Of a stretch of DNA of 35,809 nt, positions 1 to 6,809 are shown in pieces. The notes under the pieces were generated by a model. The model had not been told where the DNA came from, made no database searches, and was given only the letters and a program-made list of their open reading frames with translations. Both the position numbers and the translations under genes were made by a program. The stretch comes from Faecalibacterium prausnitzii. Lineage in GTDB: Bacteria; Bacillota; Clostridia; Oscillospirales; Ruminococcaceae. Within the stretch, counting starts at the first letter, position 1. Each line of letters begins with the position of its first letter. Location: assembly GCF_003287495.1 (NCBI RefSeq), contig NZ_PRLE01000010.1, positions 1 through 35,809 of the forward strand. Reading direction: 5' to 3'.

Positions 1-732
1 GGCACCCTGATGGGTGGCGAAAGCGGCACCAGCCACATGGGAAACACCTACTATTACTACAAGTGCGGCAACGCCAAACGCCACGGCAAGGCGCATTGCG
101 ACCTGAAAGCCATCCGCAAGGAGCCGCTGGAACGGTTCGTGGTGGAGACTGCCATCAAGGTGATTTTCAGCGATGAAATCATCGAACGGCTGATAGATTT
201 GGTCATGGAAGCCCAGCAGCAGGAGAACACCCGGCTGCCTGTTCTGAAAGAGCAACTCCGGGATACGGAGAAACGACTCGCAAACCTTCTGGAAGCCATT
301 GAACAGGGCATCCTGACCCCGACCACCAAGCAGCGGTTGGACGAGCTGGAAGCCCGGAAAGAAGCCCTGAACACCAGCATTCTGGAAGAAGAGCTGAAAA
401 AGCCAGTCCTGACCCGTGAGTGGATTCGGTTCTGGCTTGAAAAATTCCGCAAGGGTGACGTGGGCAGCACGGAACACCAGCGGCAGATCATTGATACCTT
501 TGTCAACTCGGTCTACGTCTTTGATGACCGGGTCGTACTCAATTTCAACTTCACGGACGATGCCAAGACGGTTACCCGTGAAGAGGTTTTAGGTTCGAGT
601 GCTGTGGACAATGCTCCACCAAACATGAGTCACCAACTTTGGTTGGTGGCTCTTTTTTGTTGTATTCTCGTTCGTAAGTCTGTGCGTGGAGAATTAGGGA
701 CTCGAACAGGGCGGCGGTGCGAAGCACCGTAA
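1..732 (+). CDS. Large serine recombinase, C-terminal part (5' end outside window)
   Basis: The reading frame is already open at base 1, so this is the 3' part of a longer gene. It starts inside the recombinase zinc beta-ribbon: a KCGNAKRHGKAHC segment supplies the second metal-binding half. A long charged helical region follows (about residues 50-145, rich in E, L, K and R), as in the coiled-coil of large serine recombinases of the TndX/TnpX type that insert and excise mobile elements. The catalytic serine domain is not visible. The last ~45 codons, after the VTREEVLGSS segment, run through the terminator hairpin at 629-658 and into the 257-bp repeat, so the native C-terminus was probably replaced when the element joined this site. 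The family call is firm; whether the enzyme is intact cannot be judged here. Confidence 0.8.
   Translation, partial: GTLMGGESGTSHMGNTYYYYKCGNAKRHGKAHCDLKAIRKEPLERFVVETAIKVIFSDEIIERLIDLVMEAQQQENTRLPVLKEQLRDTEKRLANLLEAIEQGILTPTTKQRLDELEARKEALNTSILEEELKKPVLTREWIRFWLEKFRKGDVGSTEHQRQIIDTFVNSVYVFDDRVVLNFNFTDDAKTVTREEVLGSSAVDNAPPNMSHQLWLVALFCCILVRKSVRGELGTRTGRRCEAP
592..707. repeat. Segment that is inverted in its second copy, orientation A
   Basis: Bases 616-689 are the reverse complement of about 9364-9437 with one mismatch. The right edge is a 22-bp arm (686-707) that contains the complement of a tRNA-type GTTCGAGTCCC T-arm and acceptor end. The left edge (592-618) is a diverged arm that begins GTTCGAGTG and ends GCTCCAC. 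The segment contains the recombinase terminator, which in this orientation serves the plus strand. Confidence 0.75.
628..660 (+). terminator. Intrinsic terminator behind the recombinase gene
   Basis: CACCAAC and GTTGGTG pair around a TTTG loop and are followed by GCTCTTTTTTG. It faces the same way as the recombinase gene but lies inside its open frame. The same hairpin occurs inverted at 9389-9425. Confidence 0.75.
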
Positions 733-942
733 GCAATCAGCCCAGTGCAACGACGACGACCACTGCCTGCGGCAGAAACAGGGAGGAGTTGTTGGGGCCG
801 CGTTCTGATTTTTCAAAGCCTCGCCAAGAGGCTGTGGAAAAATCAGCAAACGCAACCCGTCGCTGTTGCTTAGCTCGCGGGTCCTAGACCAGTAGGAATG
901 TCTACCGGGGACACAGTGCTTGCCAGAGTGCCTTTTCACCAA
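686..942 (+). repeat. 257-bp repeat, copy 1
   Basis: This stretch matches 9434-9690 base for base with two substitutions (715 C/T and 875 T/C). It holds several hairpins: GGTGCGAAGCACC, CTGCCTGCGGCAG, and a long one near 803-838 pairing CTGATTTTTC and AGCCTC with GAGGCT and GGAAAAATCAG. Open frames in it look spurious. Identity falls off sharply after CACCAA at its right edge. It may be a structured RNA or a dispersed repeat unit; I do not recognise the family. Confidence 0.85.
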
Positions 943-948
943 TCGTAA

Positions 949-981
949 AGCCGTTTACCTGAAATGGTAAGCGGATTTTTC
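949..981 (+). terminator. Intrinsic terminator after repeat copy 1
   Basis: CCGTTTACC (951-959) pairs with GGTAAGCGG (966-974), followed by ATTTTTC. The equivalent hairpin follows copy 2, with a few base changes that keep the stem. Confidence 0.7.
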
Positions 982-1073
982 TTGTATCTGCGTGCTTTTT
1001 GATGTGCAAAAGTGAAATGGATTCACTTTTATATATTGATAATGAAACGTGTAGGAGGCCCCCTTTTCAGTCG

Positions 1074-1104
1074 TTTGTAGCAAGTTTGTAGCAGATCTGT
1101 AGCA
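1074..1104. repeat. Three TTTGTAGCA direct repeats, 11-bp period
   Basis: TTTGTAGCA at 1074 and 1085 and TCTGTAGCA at 1096 lie exactly 11 bp apart, one helical turn, on the same face of the DNA. Two units with the same spacing recur at 9253 and 9264. Such phased direct repeats near an element end next to an integrase gene are typical of arm-type binding sites of tyrosine integrases; that function is inferred. Confidence 0.6.
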
Positions 1105-1216
1105 AAATTCGGAGAGAAACGGCAAAATGGCTCCGTAAACCCGATTTTTGCGAATTTTTGGGTGTAAAATTTTATCCTTGAGTTTTGTGCAGAATGACAG
1201 CGGCAAAACAAAAAAG

Positions 1217-1265
1217 AAAACCGTCAAACGCGAGAGATTGTTCTCTCATGCGTTGACGGTTTTTC
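1217..1265. terminator. Bidirectional hairpin terminator downstream of the integrase remnant
   Basis: ACCGTCAAACGC pairs with GCGTTGACGGT, with an inner GAGA/TCTC stem. Runs of A lie on the left and T on the right, so it can act on both strands; on the minus strand it follows the integrase stop codon directly. Confidence 0.75.
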
Positions 1266-1278
1266 TGGTTTGTGGGGA

Positions 1279-1437
1279 TTATTCTTCTGGCAGAGACAAA
1301 ACTTCATCTTTGACCAGTTGATTGGCCTTGTCAAAGGCTTCGATCATTTGGTTGGCTTTCGGATGGAGATAGACTTCATCCAGCGTTTTGGATTTGGGTG
1401 TGTGCCCAACAGCACGTTTCAGGATAAGGCGATGCAT
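1279..1437 (-). pseudogene. Tyrosine integrase, C-terminal remnant (52 codons)
   Basis: On the minus strand an open frame shorter than 60 codons encodes VGHTPKSKTLDEVYLHP followed by a helical tail (AFDKANQLVKDE). This matches the end of phage/ICE tyrosine recombinases: the conserved L/VGH histidine, then the nucleophile tyrosine (in EVYLHP) and a final helix. The catalytic R...HxxR part and all N-terminal domains are missing. The upstream edge abuts the broken DUF3846 frame at about 1419-1437, so a deletion probably removed most of int. The phased repeats at 1074-1104 just beyond fit its former arm sites. The family call rests on a short sequence. Confidence 0.6.
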
Positions 1438-1550
1438 TCGATCAGCCCGCCTACAAATTTCTGCATGGCTTCAAGGGTGTTGTCCAGCTCGATCTCCTTT
1501 GGCAGCTCCATTGGCAGGAGCGCAAGGACTTTGATTTTTTCCTCTTTCAT
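1419..1550 (-). pseudogene. DUF3846-like protein, truncated
   Basis: A 43-codon frame opens with MKEEKIKVLALLPMELP, then IDNTLEAMQKFVGG-type sequence (here LDNTLEAMQKFVGGLIE), which resembles the N-terminus of DUF3846 proteins found in phages and conjugative elements. GGAG lies 7 nt before the ATG. Family members are usually about 100 residues or longer, so the frame is broken; it ends just where the integrase remnant begins in another frame. The function of the family is not known. Confidence 0.55.
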
Positions 1551-1566
1551 TGTGTGTCTCCAAATA

Positions 1567-1632
1567 AAAACAGGACAATCCAAATGGATTGTCCTGTAAA
1601 AAGTGAAGGGGAGCATCCGAAGATACTCCCCT
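1567..1632 (-). terminator. Tandem terminators behind the nuclease-ATPase gene
   Basis: Reading leftward, the first hairpin has 10-bp arms closed by a TTCG loop (1608-1631). The second has a perfect 12-bp stem, ACAGGACAATCC with GGATTGTCCTGT (1570-1597), and is followed on the minus strand by TTTTTATTT. Confidence 0.8.
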
Positions 1633-1642
1633 AAGTGAATAA

Positions 1643-3316
1643 TTATTTTTTCCTTACCATGCAACGTTTTTTGAAGAATGCGATGCCATAGCAGAGAATG
1701 TCATCATAGTCATCCCGGAAGTCTGCTGCGTACATCCGGTCATTGATCTGCTGAATGGCAGTGTCACAGGCATCCGGCAGAGCATCCAGAGTTTTGGCAT
1801 ACTTGGCTTCAAAAATTGCCACACGACCATTGCGGATGTCCTTTACGATAACATCGCTGCGACCCTCGCCATGCTCTTTGTTGGATTCTACCACATAGCC
1901 AGCACCAGTAAAGATGCCTGCAAGGAAAGCGTGGTAAAAATCCTCCCGATAGTCATGGTAGCTGATGGTCATGCGAAGCAGCTTGGTCATTTCCTTTGTC
2001 AAAGCTTCGCTGTTTCCGCTCCAGACTGCATCAAACAAAGGGCTGCGGTTCCATGCCTTTGCACTGTCGTCAAACCATTTGCTTACAGTTGTTTCAAAAA
2101 TTTCCCGAATCTCTGCATTGGGAATCATCAACGCAGAGCAGCCATCCGGCAGCGAATCCGGCAAATCTTTATCACGCACTTTGGTCAGATAGCCTGTCAG
2201 ATACAGCACACTCCAAAGATTTTCCTCAGAGGAGTGTAGATAATCGTAGGTCAGGTTTTCTTCAATATGCTGAACAATAGAGCCGCCAGCCATCAGAGTT
2301 TCAAGCTTTGTGGTGATATTGTCGCCTGCATAGTCGATGAAAGAACGGATGATGGCGTTATCACTGGTGTTTTTCCAATAGCTTTTCGGCTTCTGTGCTA
2401 CACCATACTGGAAATCCCGCAGATAACTGATTACGTCCCACGGACAATAAATGTCTGCATCGCCAAAATGATAACCGTCGTACCATGCCTTGATTTCAGC
2501 AGACTGCGATTCAAGATCAGCATCTTTCAGCATTTGATCTACATCTGCCTGTGTAAAACCAAAGGATTCGCTCAACCGGGGAGAAAGAATCGTATCCGAA
2601 ACAAAATTGTTCGTCCCGGTAAAGATGCTTTCTTTTGCAATTTTCAGGCAGCCGGTAATAACAGCAAAGTCAAGCGAAGTATTGTCTTTGAGCGTGGTGC
2701 TCATCATAGCCCGCATCACGTCCAGCATCTGCGAATAATATCCGTTGCTGCTGGCTTTTGCAATGGGAACATCATACTCATCCAGAATGACGACCGCCGA
2801 TTTTTTGAAGTGGATTTCCAGCATCCGGGTCAATAGCAAAAAGCAGCTTTTGGTTTCATCTATGGATGCAGTGCGTCCCAGAATTCGCTTAAAGATGCCT
2901 TTGTCATCGTCAGAAATAGCATCGTCATCCAAAAGAAACTGATAATCCTGAAACGCAAATGCCAGTTTCATGCACAGCATTCCATAGGCACTTTCAAAGT
3001 TCAGACCGTCCGTGTCCTTGAAAGAGAAAAATACCACAGGACACTGGTTCATCCATTTTTTGCAAAGCTCTGTATTTTTGGAAATCGCCAATCCCTCAAA
3101 CAGTTGCTTGCTGTCTTTGCGGATGTCCAGAAAATTTGCGAGAGTGCTCATACCAAGGGATTTTCCGAAGCGACGAGGGCGAGTAATCAATGTTACTTCA
3201 GCGATACCTCCGCTAAGAAGTTCAGAAATCAGATTGGTCTTGTCAATATAATAATACCCGCCTTCTCGAATCTTCTCAAAATTCGAGATTCCGACAGGAA
3301 ACTGCAAATCTGCCAT
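1643..3316 (-). CDS. AAA-ATPase fused to a PD-(D/E)XK nuclease-like domain (DUF1703 type)
   Basis: A 557-residue protein of a family common and often multicopy in gut anaerobes. The N-terminal AAA-ATPase-like domain has a Walker A-like RPRRFGKS (about residues 47-53) and Walker B VVILDEYD (176-182). The C-terminal domain has GRSDVIV then IFEAKY, giving D488 and E503-x-K505 as a PD-(D/E)XK site. Both active sites look intact. I chose the ATG at 3314-3316 because AAAGGAG precedes it by 6 nt; an in-frame upstream start would add seven residues. It has its own promoter and tandem terminators, so it looks like a self-contained cassette in the operon. The cellular role of this family is not established; defence or selfish behaviour are guesses. 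Confidence 0.85.
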   Translation of the reverse strand: MADLQFPVGISNFEKIREGGYYYIDKTNLISELLSGGIAEVTLITRPRRFGKSLGMSTLANFLDIRKDSKQLFEGLAISKNTELCKKWMNQCPVVFFSFKDTDGLNFESAYGMLCMKLAFAFQDYQFLLDDDAISDDDKGIFKRILGRTASIDETKSCFLLLTRMLEIHFKKSAVVILDEYDVPIAKASSNGYYSQMLDVMRAMMSTTLKDNTSLDFAVITGCLKIAKESIFTGTNNFVSDTILSPRLSESFGFTQADVDQMLKDADLESQSAEIKAWYDGYHFGDADIYCPWDVISYLRDFQYGVAQKPKSYWKNTSDNAIIRSFIDYAGDNITTKLETLMAGGSIVQHIEENLTYDYLHSSEENLWSVLYLTGYLTKVRDKDLPDSLPDGCSALMIPNAEIREIFETTVSKWFDDSAKAWNRSPLFDAVWSGNSEALTKEMTKLLRMTISYHDYREDFYHAFLAGIFTGAGYVVESNKEHGEGRSDVIVKDIRNGRVAIFEAKYAKTLDALPDACDTAIQQINDRMYAADFRDDYDDILCYGIAFFKKRCMVRKK

Positions 3317-3331
3317 GCACTGCTCCTTTCT

Positions 3332-3396
3332 GCTCACAGATGTGAGCTTTCAGAACTTACTACTGTAAGTGTACCATGAAATATAGAATCATACAA
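3332..3396 (-). promoter_or_regulatory. Promoter with two dyads for the nuclease-ATPase gene
   Basis: On the minus strand TTGTAT (3391-3396) and TACACT (3368-3373) are 17 bp apart. A dyad ACTTAC-TACT-GTAAGT (3355-3370) overlaps the -10 region. A 16-bp palindrome GCTCACAGATGTGAGC (3332-3347) lies in the 5' leader. The two dyads are possible repressor sites. Confidence 0.55.
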
Positions 3397-3428
3397 GAAT
3401 CAAGTGACATCGAAATAGAGCAGTTTTA

Positions 3429-4139
3429 TTATGCTACGTTCAATCTGGTTGCCTTATAGCAGTCTGCGCACATCCCCTCATGGGTGGCTGCAAACTCTGC
3501 CGCCTGCATGATGGATCCGTCCTTCAGCTTGACCCTCTTGATGGGCTGGTTGCAGCGAGCGCAGATGCAGGGCACAGGCGGCTGTTCCTGCTTCGGGGTA
3601 GAGGATTTCGGCTTCGGCTGCTTTTGCGGTTCTGCCTCCGGCTGCGGTGCGGCATCCTCCGGCAAATCCTCTCCGGCGTAGACATACAGACCCAAGCCGA
3701 ACATAGCAAGGTTCTTTACCAAGCACCGCATGATAGCTTTATTCACATCGAACATGGAGGCTGCTTCTACGGTACGTTCTTCCATGCCGATCTTTTCACG
3801 GCGGCGGGTCTGTGGATTGTAGTCCCATTTCGGAGTGGTATAGGTGTAAGGCACAGCTTTCATGGCCTTGTTTGCGCCATCCAGTACAGGCAGCCACATT
3901 TCATGCGAAACGCCCTCAATCGTGACCGAGGTGTACACCATAAAGCCGGTTATGGGGTCATAAACATAGGGGAGGCCGTTGAATTTCTTGACCTCATAGC
4001 TGGCAGCAGGGTACAGCTTCTTCACCTCTGCCCAGGCATACGCCCAGCTTACATATTTCAGTTCCGTGTTGCCGGACTTTTTGACTTCCAGATGATCTTT
4101 GAAGTCGATAGCAAATAATTTTACGAATGGATTTTCCAT
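3429..4139 (-). CDS. Single-strand annealing protein, Sak3/DUF1071 family
   Basis: A 236-residue protein whose first ~165 residues match the DUF1071 (Sak3) pattern: LKYVSWAYAWAEVKKLYP near the N-terminus and a conserved NKAIMRCLVKNLAMFGLGLYVY-like stretch, as in phage annealing proteins that pair complementary single strands. A proline/lysine/glutamine linker (about 170-190) leads to a C-terminal zinc-finger-like module with C193-x2-C196 and C224-x2-C227. I chose the ATG at 4137-4139 because GGAGGC lies 6 nt before it. With the YqaJ exonuclease upstream it would form a Red-like recombination pair. The family call rests on sequence style and the neighbouring exonuclease. Confidence 0.75.
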   Translation of the reverse strand: MENPFVKLFAIDFKDHLEVKKSGNTELKYVSWAYAWAEVKKLYPAASYEVKKFNGLPYVYDPITGFMVYTSVTIEGVSHEMWLPVLDGANKAMKAVPYTYTTPKWDYNPQTRRREKIGMEERTVEAASMFDVNKAIMRCLVKNLAMFGLGLYVYAGEDLPEDAAPQPEAEPQKQPKPKSSTPKQEQPPVPCICARCNQPIKRVKLKDGSIMQAAEFAATHEGMCADCYKATRLNVA

Positions 4140-4163
4140 AAGAATGCCTCCAATTCTGATAAA

Positions 4164-4198
4164 GAAAAAGGGCACAACAGCGTCAACTGTTGTTCCCC
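4164..4198 (-). terminator. Terminator between the AAA_14 ATPase and sak3 genes
   Basis: On the minus strand GGGGAACAACAG pairs with CTGTTGTGCCC around TTGACG, followed by TTTTTC. It ends the ATPase transcript just before sak3, so sak3 must depend on read-through or a promoter I do not see. Confidence 0.65.
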
Positions 4199-4210
4199 AT
4201 GATGTGAAAA

Positions 4211-5410
4211 TTACGGATTGAGCAGAAAATCAATGATGTTTCGATGAATGATTCCGTTTCGGCTTAAATTCATCAAATCACCACTGATAACATACTTAGG
4301 ATAGTTGTCGTGCAGCCGCTCAAGATTACCGAACTCCCGTTCTTCATCGGCGGGAGTGATCAGGTAAGCAACCTGAATATAGAGCTTTTCATCTCCACGG
4401 TAGCAGATAAAATCAATTTCGGTGTCGTCCAGCTTGCCGACCTGAACTTCATAGCCACGGCTCCGCATTTCCAGATATACGATGTTCTCATACAGCTTGT
4501 TGCTGTCAAGCTTTTCGCTTTTCTTGATAACATTCCGCAGGCCAAGATCGACTGCATAGTACTTTTCTGTGCTGGACAGGAGTGCTTTTCCTTTGATATC
4601 ATAGCGGCTTGCATTCAGAAGGATAAAGGCTTCCTTGAAATAATCAACGTAGTTCAGTACGGTAGCAGTGGTTGTCTTGATTCCTTCCGAAACCATGCGT
4701 CCACTGATATTACGGGCAGAAAACGGATTGCCGATATTGTCCAGCAGGAATGCAAGGACATTACGTAATGCGGTCTGTTCGCGAATATTGTGGCGCAGCA
4801 TGATGTCACGGACAATGATAGCCTCGTAAAGATCGTCCAGATAGGTGGTGATTGAATGATCGTCAGGGAGGAAGAAACGCTGCGGAAAACCGCCGTACTT
4901 CAAATAGTCTGCGAAGAGCTTTTCATCCGAAGTATAGGTTCCGTTTTCAATGCATTGCTGTTTTGCTTCGGCCAGCGAAAAGGGGAAAACCTGAATCTGG
5001 ATGTATCGTCCGGAAAGATAGGTTGCCAATTCGCCGGAAAGCAGCTTGGAATTGGAGCCGGTCAGGTAAATATCACAATCGAAATCGACACGAAGAGAAT
5101 TGATTGCAATCTGCCAGCGCTCCACCTCCTGAATCTCATCCAGAAGAATATAGATTTTGCCGGTGTAGCCTTCCGCTTTTTCTGCGATGTAGTCGTAAAG
5201 CGTTTCTGCAGTACGGGTGTTGCGGAAGCGCATGGACTCAAAATTGGCCTGAATAATGTTCTGTGCGGGAATGTTGCGCTGGAGGAGCACGTCCTTGATC
5301 TGACCGAGAAGGACTGTTTTTCCACAGCGCCGGATTCCAACCAAAACTTTGATCAGATCCTGATCGATAAAAGGAATGATCTTATCCAAATAACTTTTGC
5401 GCAGAACCAT
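4211..5410 (-). CDS. AAA_14/DUF4143 family ATPase
   Basis: A 399-residue protein. The N-terminal P-loop domain has Walker A GIRRCGKT (residues 25-32), Walker B YILLDEIQEV (D91, E92) and a sensor-like LTGSNSKLL (from 116). The C-terminal half matches DUF4143, a nuclease-fold-like domain, with the YAVDLGLRN and LDDTEIDFICY patterns. Full length for the family. GAGGTGA lies 7 nt before the ATG. Many paralogues occur in anaerobe genomes; the role is unknown. It sits between yqaJ and sak3, which would be adjacent without it, and has its own promoter and terminator. Confidence 0.9.
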   Translation of the reverse strand: MVLRKSYLDKIIPFIDQDLIKVLVGIRRCGKTVLLGQIKDVLLQRNIPAQNIIQANFESMRFRNTRTAETLYDYIAEKAEGYTGKIYILLDEIQEVERWQIAINSLRVDFDCDIYLTGSNSKLLSGELATYLSGRYIQIQVFPFSLAEAKQQCIENGTYTSDEKLFADYLKYGGFPQRFFLPDDHSITTYLDDLYEAIIVRDIMLRHNIREQTALRNVLAFLLDNIGNPFSARNISGRMVSEGIKTTTATVLNYVDYFKEAFILLNASRYDIKGKALLSSTEKYYAVDLGLRNVIKKSEKLDSNKLYENIVYLEMRSRGYEVQVGKLDDTEIDFICYRGDEKLYIQVAYLITPADEEREFGNLERLHDNYPKYVISGDLMNLSRNGIIHRNIIDFLLNP

Positions 5411-5431
5411 TATGCATCACCTCATATTCTT

Positions 5432-5460
5432 ATCTTAGCATACAATTATTGTTGTGTAAA
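5432..5460 (-). promoter_or_regulatory. Promoter of the AAA_14 ATPase gene with spacer dyad
   Basis: On the minus strand TTTACA (5455-5460) and TAAGAT (5432-5437) are 17 bp apart. A dyad ACAAT-T-ATTGT (5442-5452) fills the spacer and could be an autorepressor site. Confidence 0.6.
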
Positions 5461-5505
5461 CAGTATTGTGCTTTTCTATTAAACAAAAATAGCTGAAGCA
5501 CAAAT

Positions 5506-5529
5506 TTTGTATGCCTATAGGCGTACAAA
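5506..5529. repeat. 24-bp near-perfect palindrome
   Basis: TTTGTATGCC, TATA and GGCGTACAAA form a dyad with one mismatched pair, two bases past the yqaJ stop codon. No T-run follows on either strand, so it is a poor terminator. It could be a protein-binding or recombination site, or a cassette junction. Confidence 0.6.
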
Positions 5530-5531
5530 AA

Positions 5532-6464
5532 TTATGCTGCATGGATAATGGTGAACCTGCGGCTGCTTACATTTTTGCTGTACTGGTTGAAAATGTCCGG
5601 CTGCTCTTTCCGCAGGCGTTGGGAATCCACACGCTTACTTTCGGAGGATACCCACGACACCTTATAGCCCGGTGCTGTGCCATAGGCAGCATCCTGCATT
5701 TGTAGCTTGACCTGCTGCTCGATGGCTGTTTTCTCCTGTTCCATCTGCTCGATTTGGTCAGAAAGCTCCTGCCGCTTATCCAGAAGTCCATGCAGAGCAC
5801 TCAGGTCAGCGGTCTTGTCCCGGTTGTCTACCTCATAAAGCTGGTTGATCTGCTGGGTGTCACAATCGCAACCGTTGGGTGCAGGGGGAATCTGCGGCAC
5901 GACATGACGTGTCCAGAACAGCTCTTCCTTATCAATAAGATCAGAAAGCACCTGCTTATCTGTCACGATTTTGTGGATCACCAGTTCTCTGCCGAAAATC
6001 AGAGCCGCCACATACCAGCAGTCGAAACCGCTGACGGCTAAGTAATGGTCAACCTGCGCCAGATAATGAGCCGGGATTTTCCCATCAGCCCACTTGTCCG
6101 CTGAAAACGGTGAGACCGTTTTGCATTCCAGCCCGGCCTTCTGTCCAACGATCAGGCGGTCGAAGTCTGCCAGAAGCAGCGGATGTTCCTCGCTCTGGTA
6201 AATGGCATTTGCACGGCGCACCTTAAAGCCCGTTTCTTCGGAAAACCGCTGCGCCACATAATCCTCCAAGTCACGGCCTTGCCGCATGGCTTCGTTGTCG
6301 ATATTTTCAATGGTATCGCTGATTTTGTCGTAGTACACCTGAAATGCGGAGCGATAGGGATTCAGGCCAAGAATAGCCCCAGCATCCGTGCCGGTAATGC
6401 CGCATTTGCGGTAGCGGAGCCAATCTTCTTTGGACAGGTTCCGTGTAGATACAAGTCGTTTCAT
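5532..6464 (-). CDS. YqaJ-type phage exonuclease (PD-(D/E)XK)
   Basis: A 310-residue protein with YqaJ viral recombinase features: ITGTDAGAILGLNPYRS (about residues 23-39), GRDLEDYVAQRF (63-74), an ADFDRL strand with D100 and D102, E113-C-K115 in GLECKTV, and AQVDHYLAVSG (136-145). Together these make a PD-(D/E)XK nuclease core like lambda exonuclease, which degrades one strand of duplex ends for annealing. A coiled-coil follows (about 225-260, rich in Q, E and K). The start overlaps the stop of the 112-aa gene by ATGA, so the two are translationally coupled. Probable partner of the Sak3 annealing protein. Confidence 0.85.
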   Translation of the reverse strand: MKRLVSTRNLSKEDWLRYRKCGITGTDAGAILGLNPYRSAFQVYYDKISDTIENIDNEAMRQGRDLEDYVAQRFSEETGFKVRRANAIYQSEEHPLLLADFDRLIVGQKAGLECKTVSPFSADKWADGKIPAHYLAQVDHYLAVSGFDCWYVAALIFGRELVIHKIVTDKQVLSDLIDKEELFWTRHVVPQIPPAPNGCDCDTQQINQLYEVDNRDKTADLSALHGLLDKRQELSDQIEQMEQEKTAIEQQVKLQMQDAAYGTAPGYKVSWVSSESKRVDSQRLRKEQPDIFNQYSKNVSSRRFTIIHAA

Positions 6465-6799
6465 GCAATGTTCAACCTCTCTTTCATCTGTTCTTCCGCA
6501 ATAGAGAAATCATATTCCACTAAGTCTTTGATAATGGTGGAAAATTCATCCACCAAGGTACGGTCATCGTCCAGCCACAGGGCATACAGGAAATCCAGAA
6601 TATTTCGCTGCACTCGGAGATGGTTCCAGAAACGCTCGTCCATCTGCTTTTCGGTGTCCAGCGTAATCAAGGCACTGACGATGGTGCTTTTCATCGTGAT
6701 CTCGTATGCCGTGGTGCAAGTAGGCTTTGGAAAATCGGCTTCGATGCTGTTCAGGAACTCAGAAAATTCCCGAACAGCCCGGTTGCTTACATCGTTCAT
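6461..6799 (-). CDS. Small protein of unknown function, coupled to yqaJ
   Basis: A 112-residue acidic, mostly helical protein without membrane segments or cysteine motifs. I do not recognise the family. Its stop overlaps the yqaJ start (ATGA) and GGAGG precedes its ATG, so it belongs to the recombination operon; a helper of the exonuclease is possible from position alone. Confidence 0.75.
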   Translation of the reverse strand: MNDVSNRAVREFSEFLNSIEADFPKPTCTTAYEITMKSTIVSALITLDTEKQMDERFWNHLRVQRNILDFLYALWLDDDRTLVDEFSTIIKDLVEYDFSIAEEQMKERLNIA

Positions 6800-6809
6800 A
6801 TGTCCTCCT

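Noticed and set aside
694-942. 82-84 codon minus-strand frames in both 257-bp repeats
   Set aside because: They are nearly identical because the DNA is, they have no ribosome site, and their translation crosses several hairpins. I treat the repeat as non-coding.
1074-1104. CRISPR-like short repeats
   Set aside because: The units are 9 bp with 2-bp gaps and exact 11-bp period; there are no spacers of normal length and no cas genes.
955-1227. 90-codon minus-strand frame between repeat copy 1 and the integrase remnant
   Set aside because: It spans two terminators and the phased repeats, has no ribosome site and unlikely composition.
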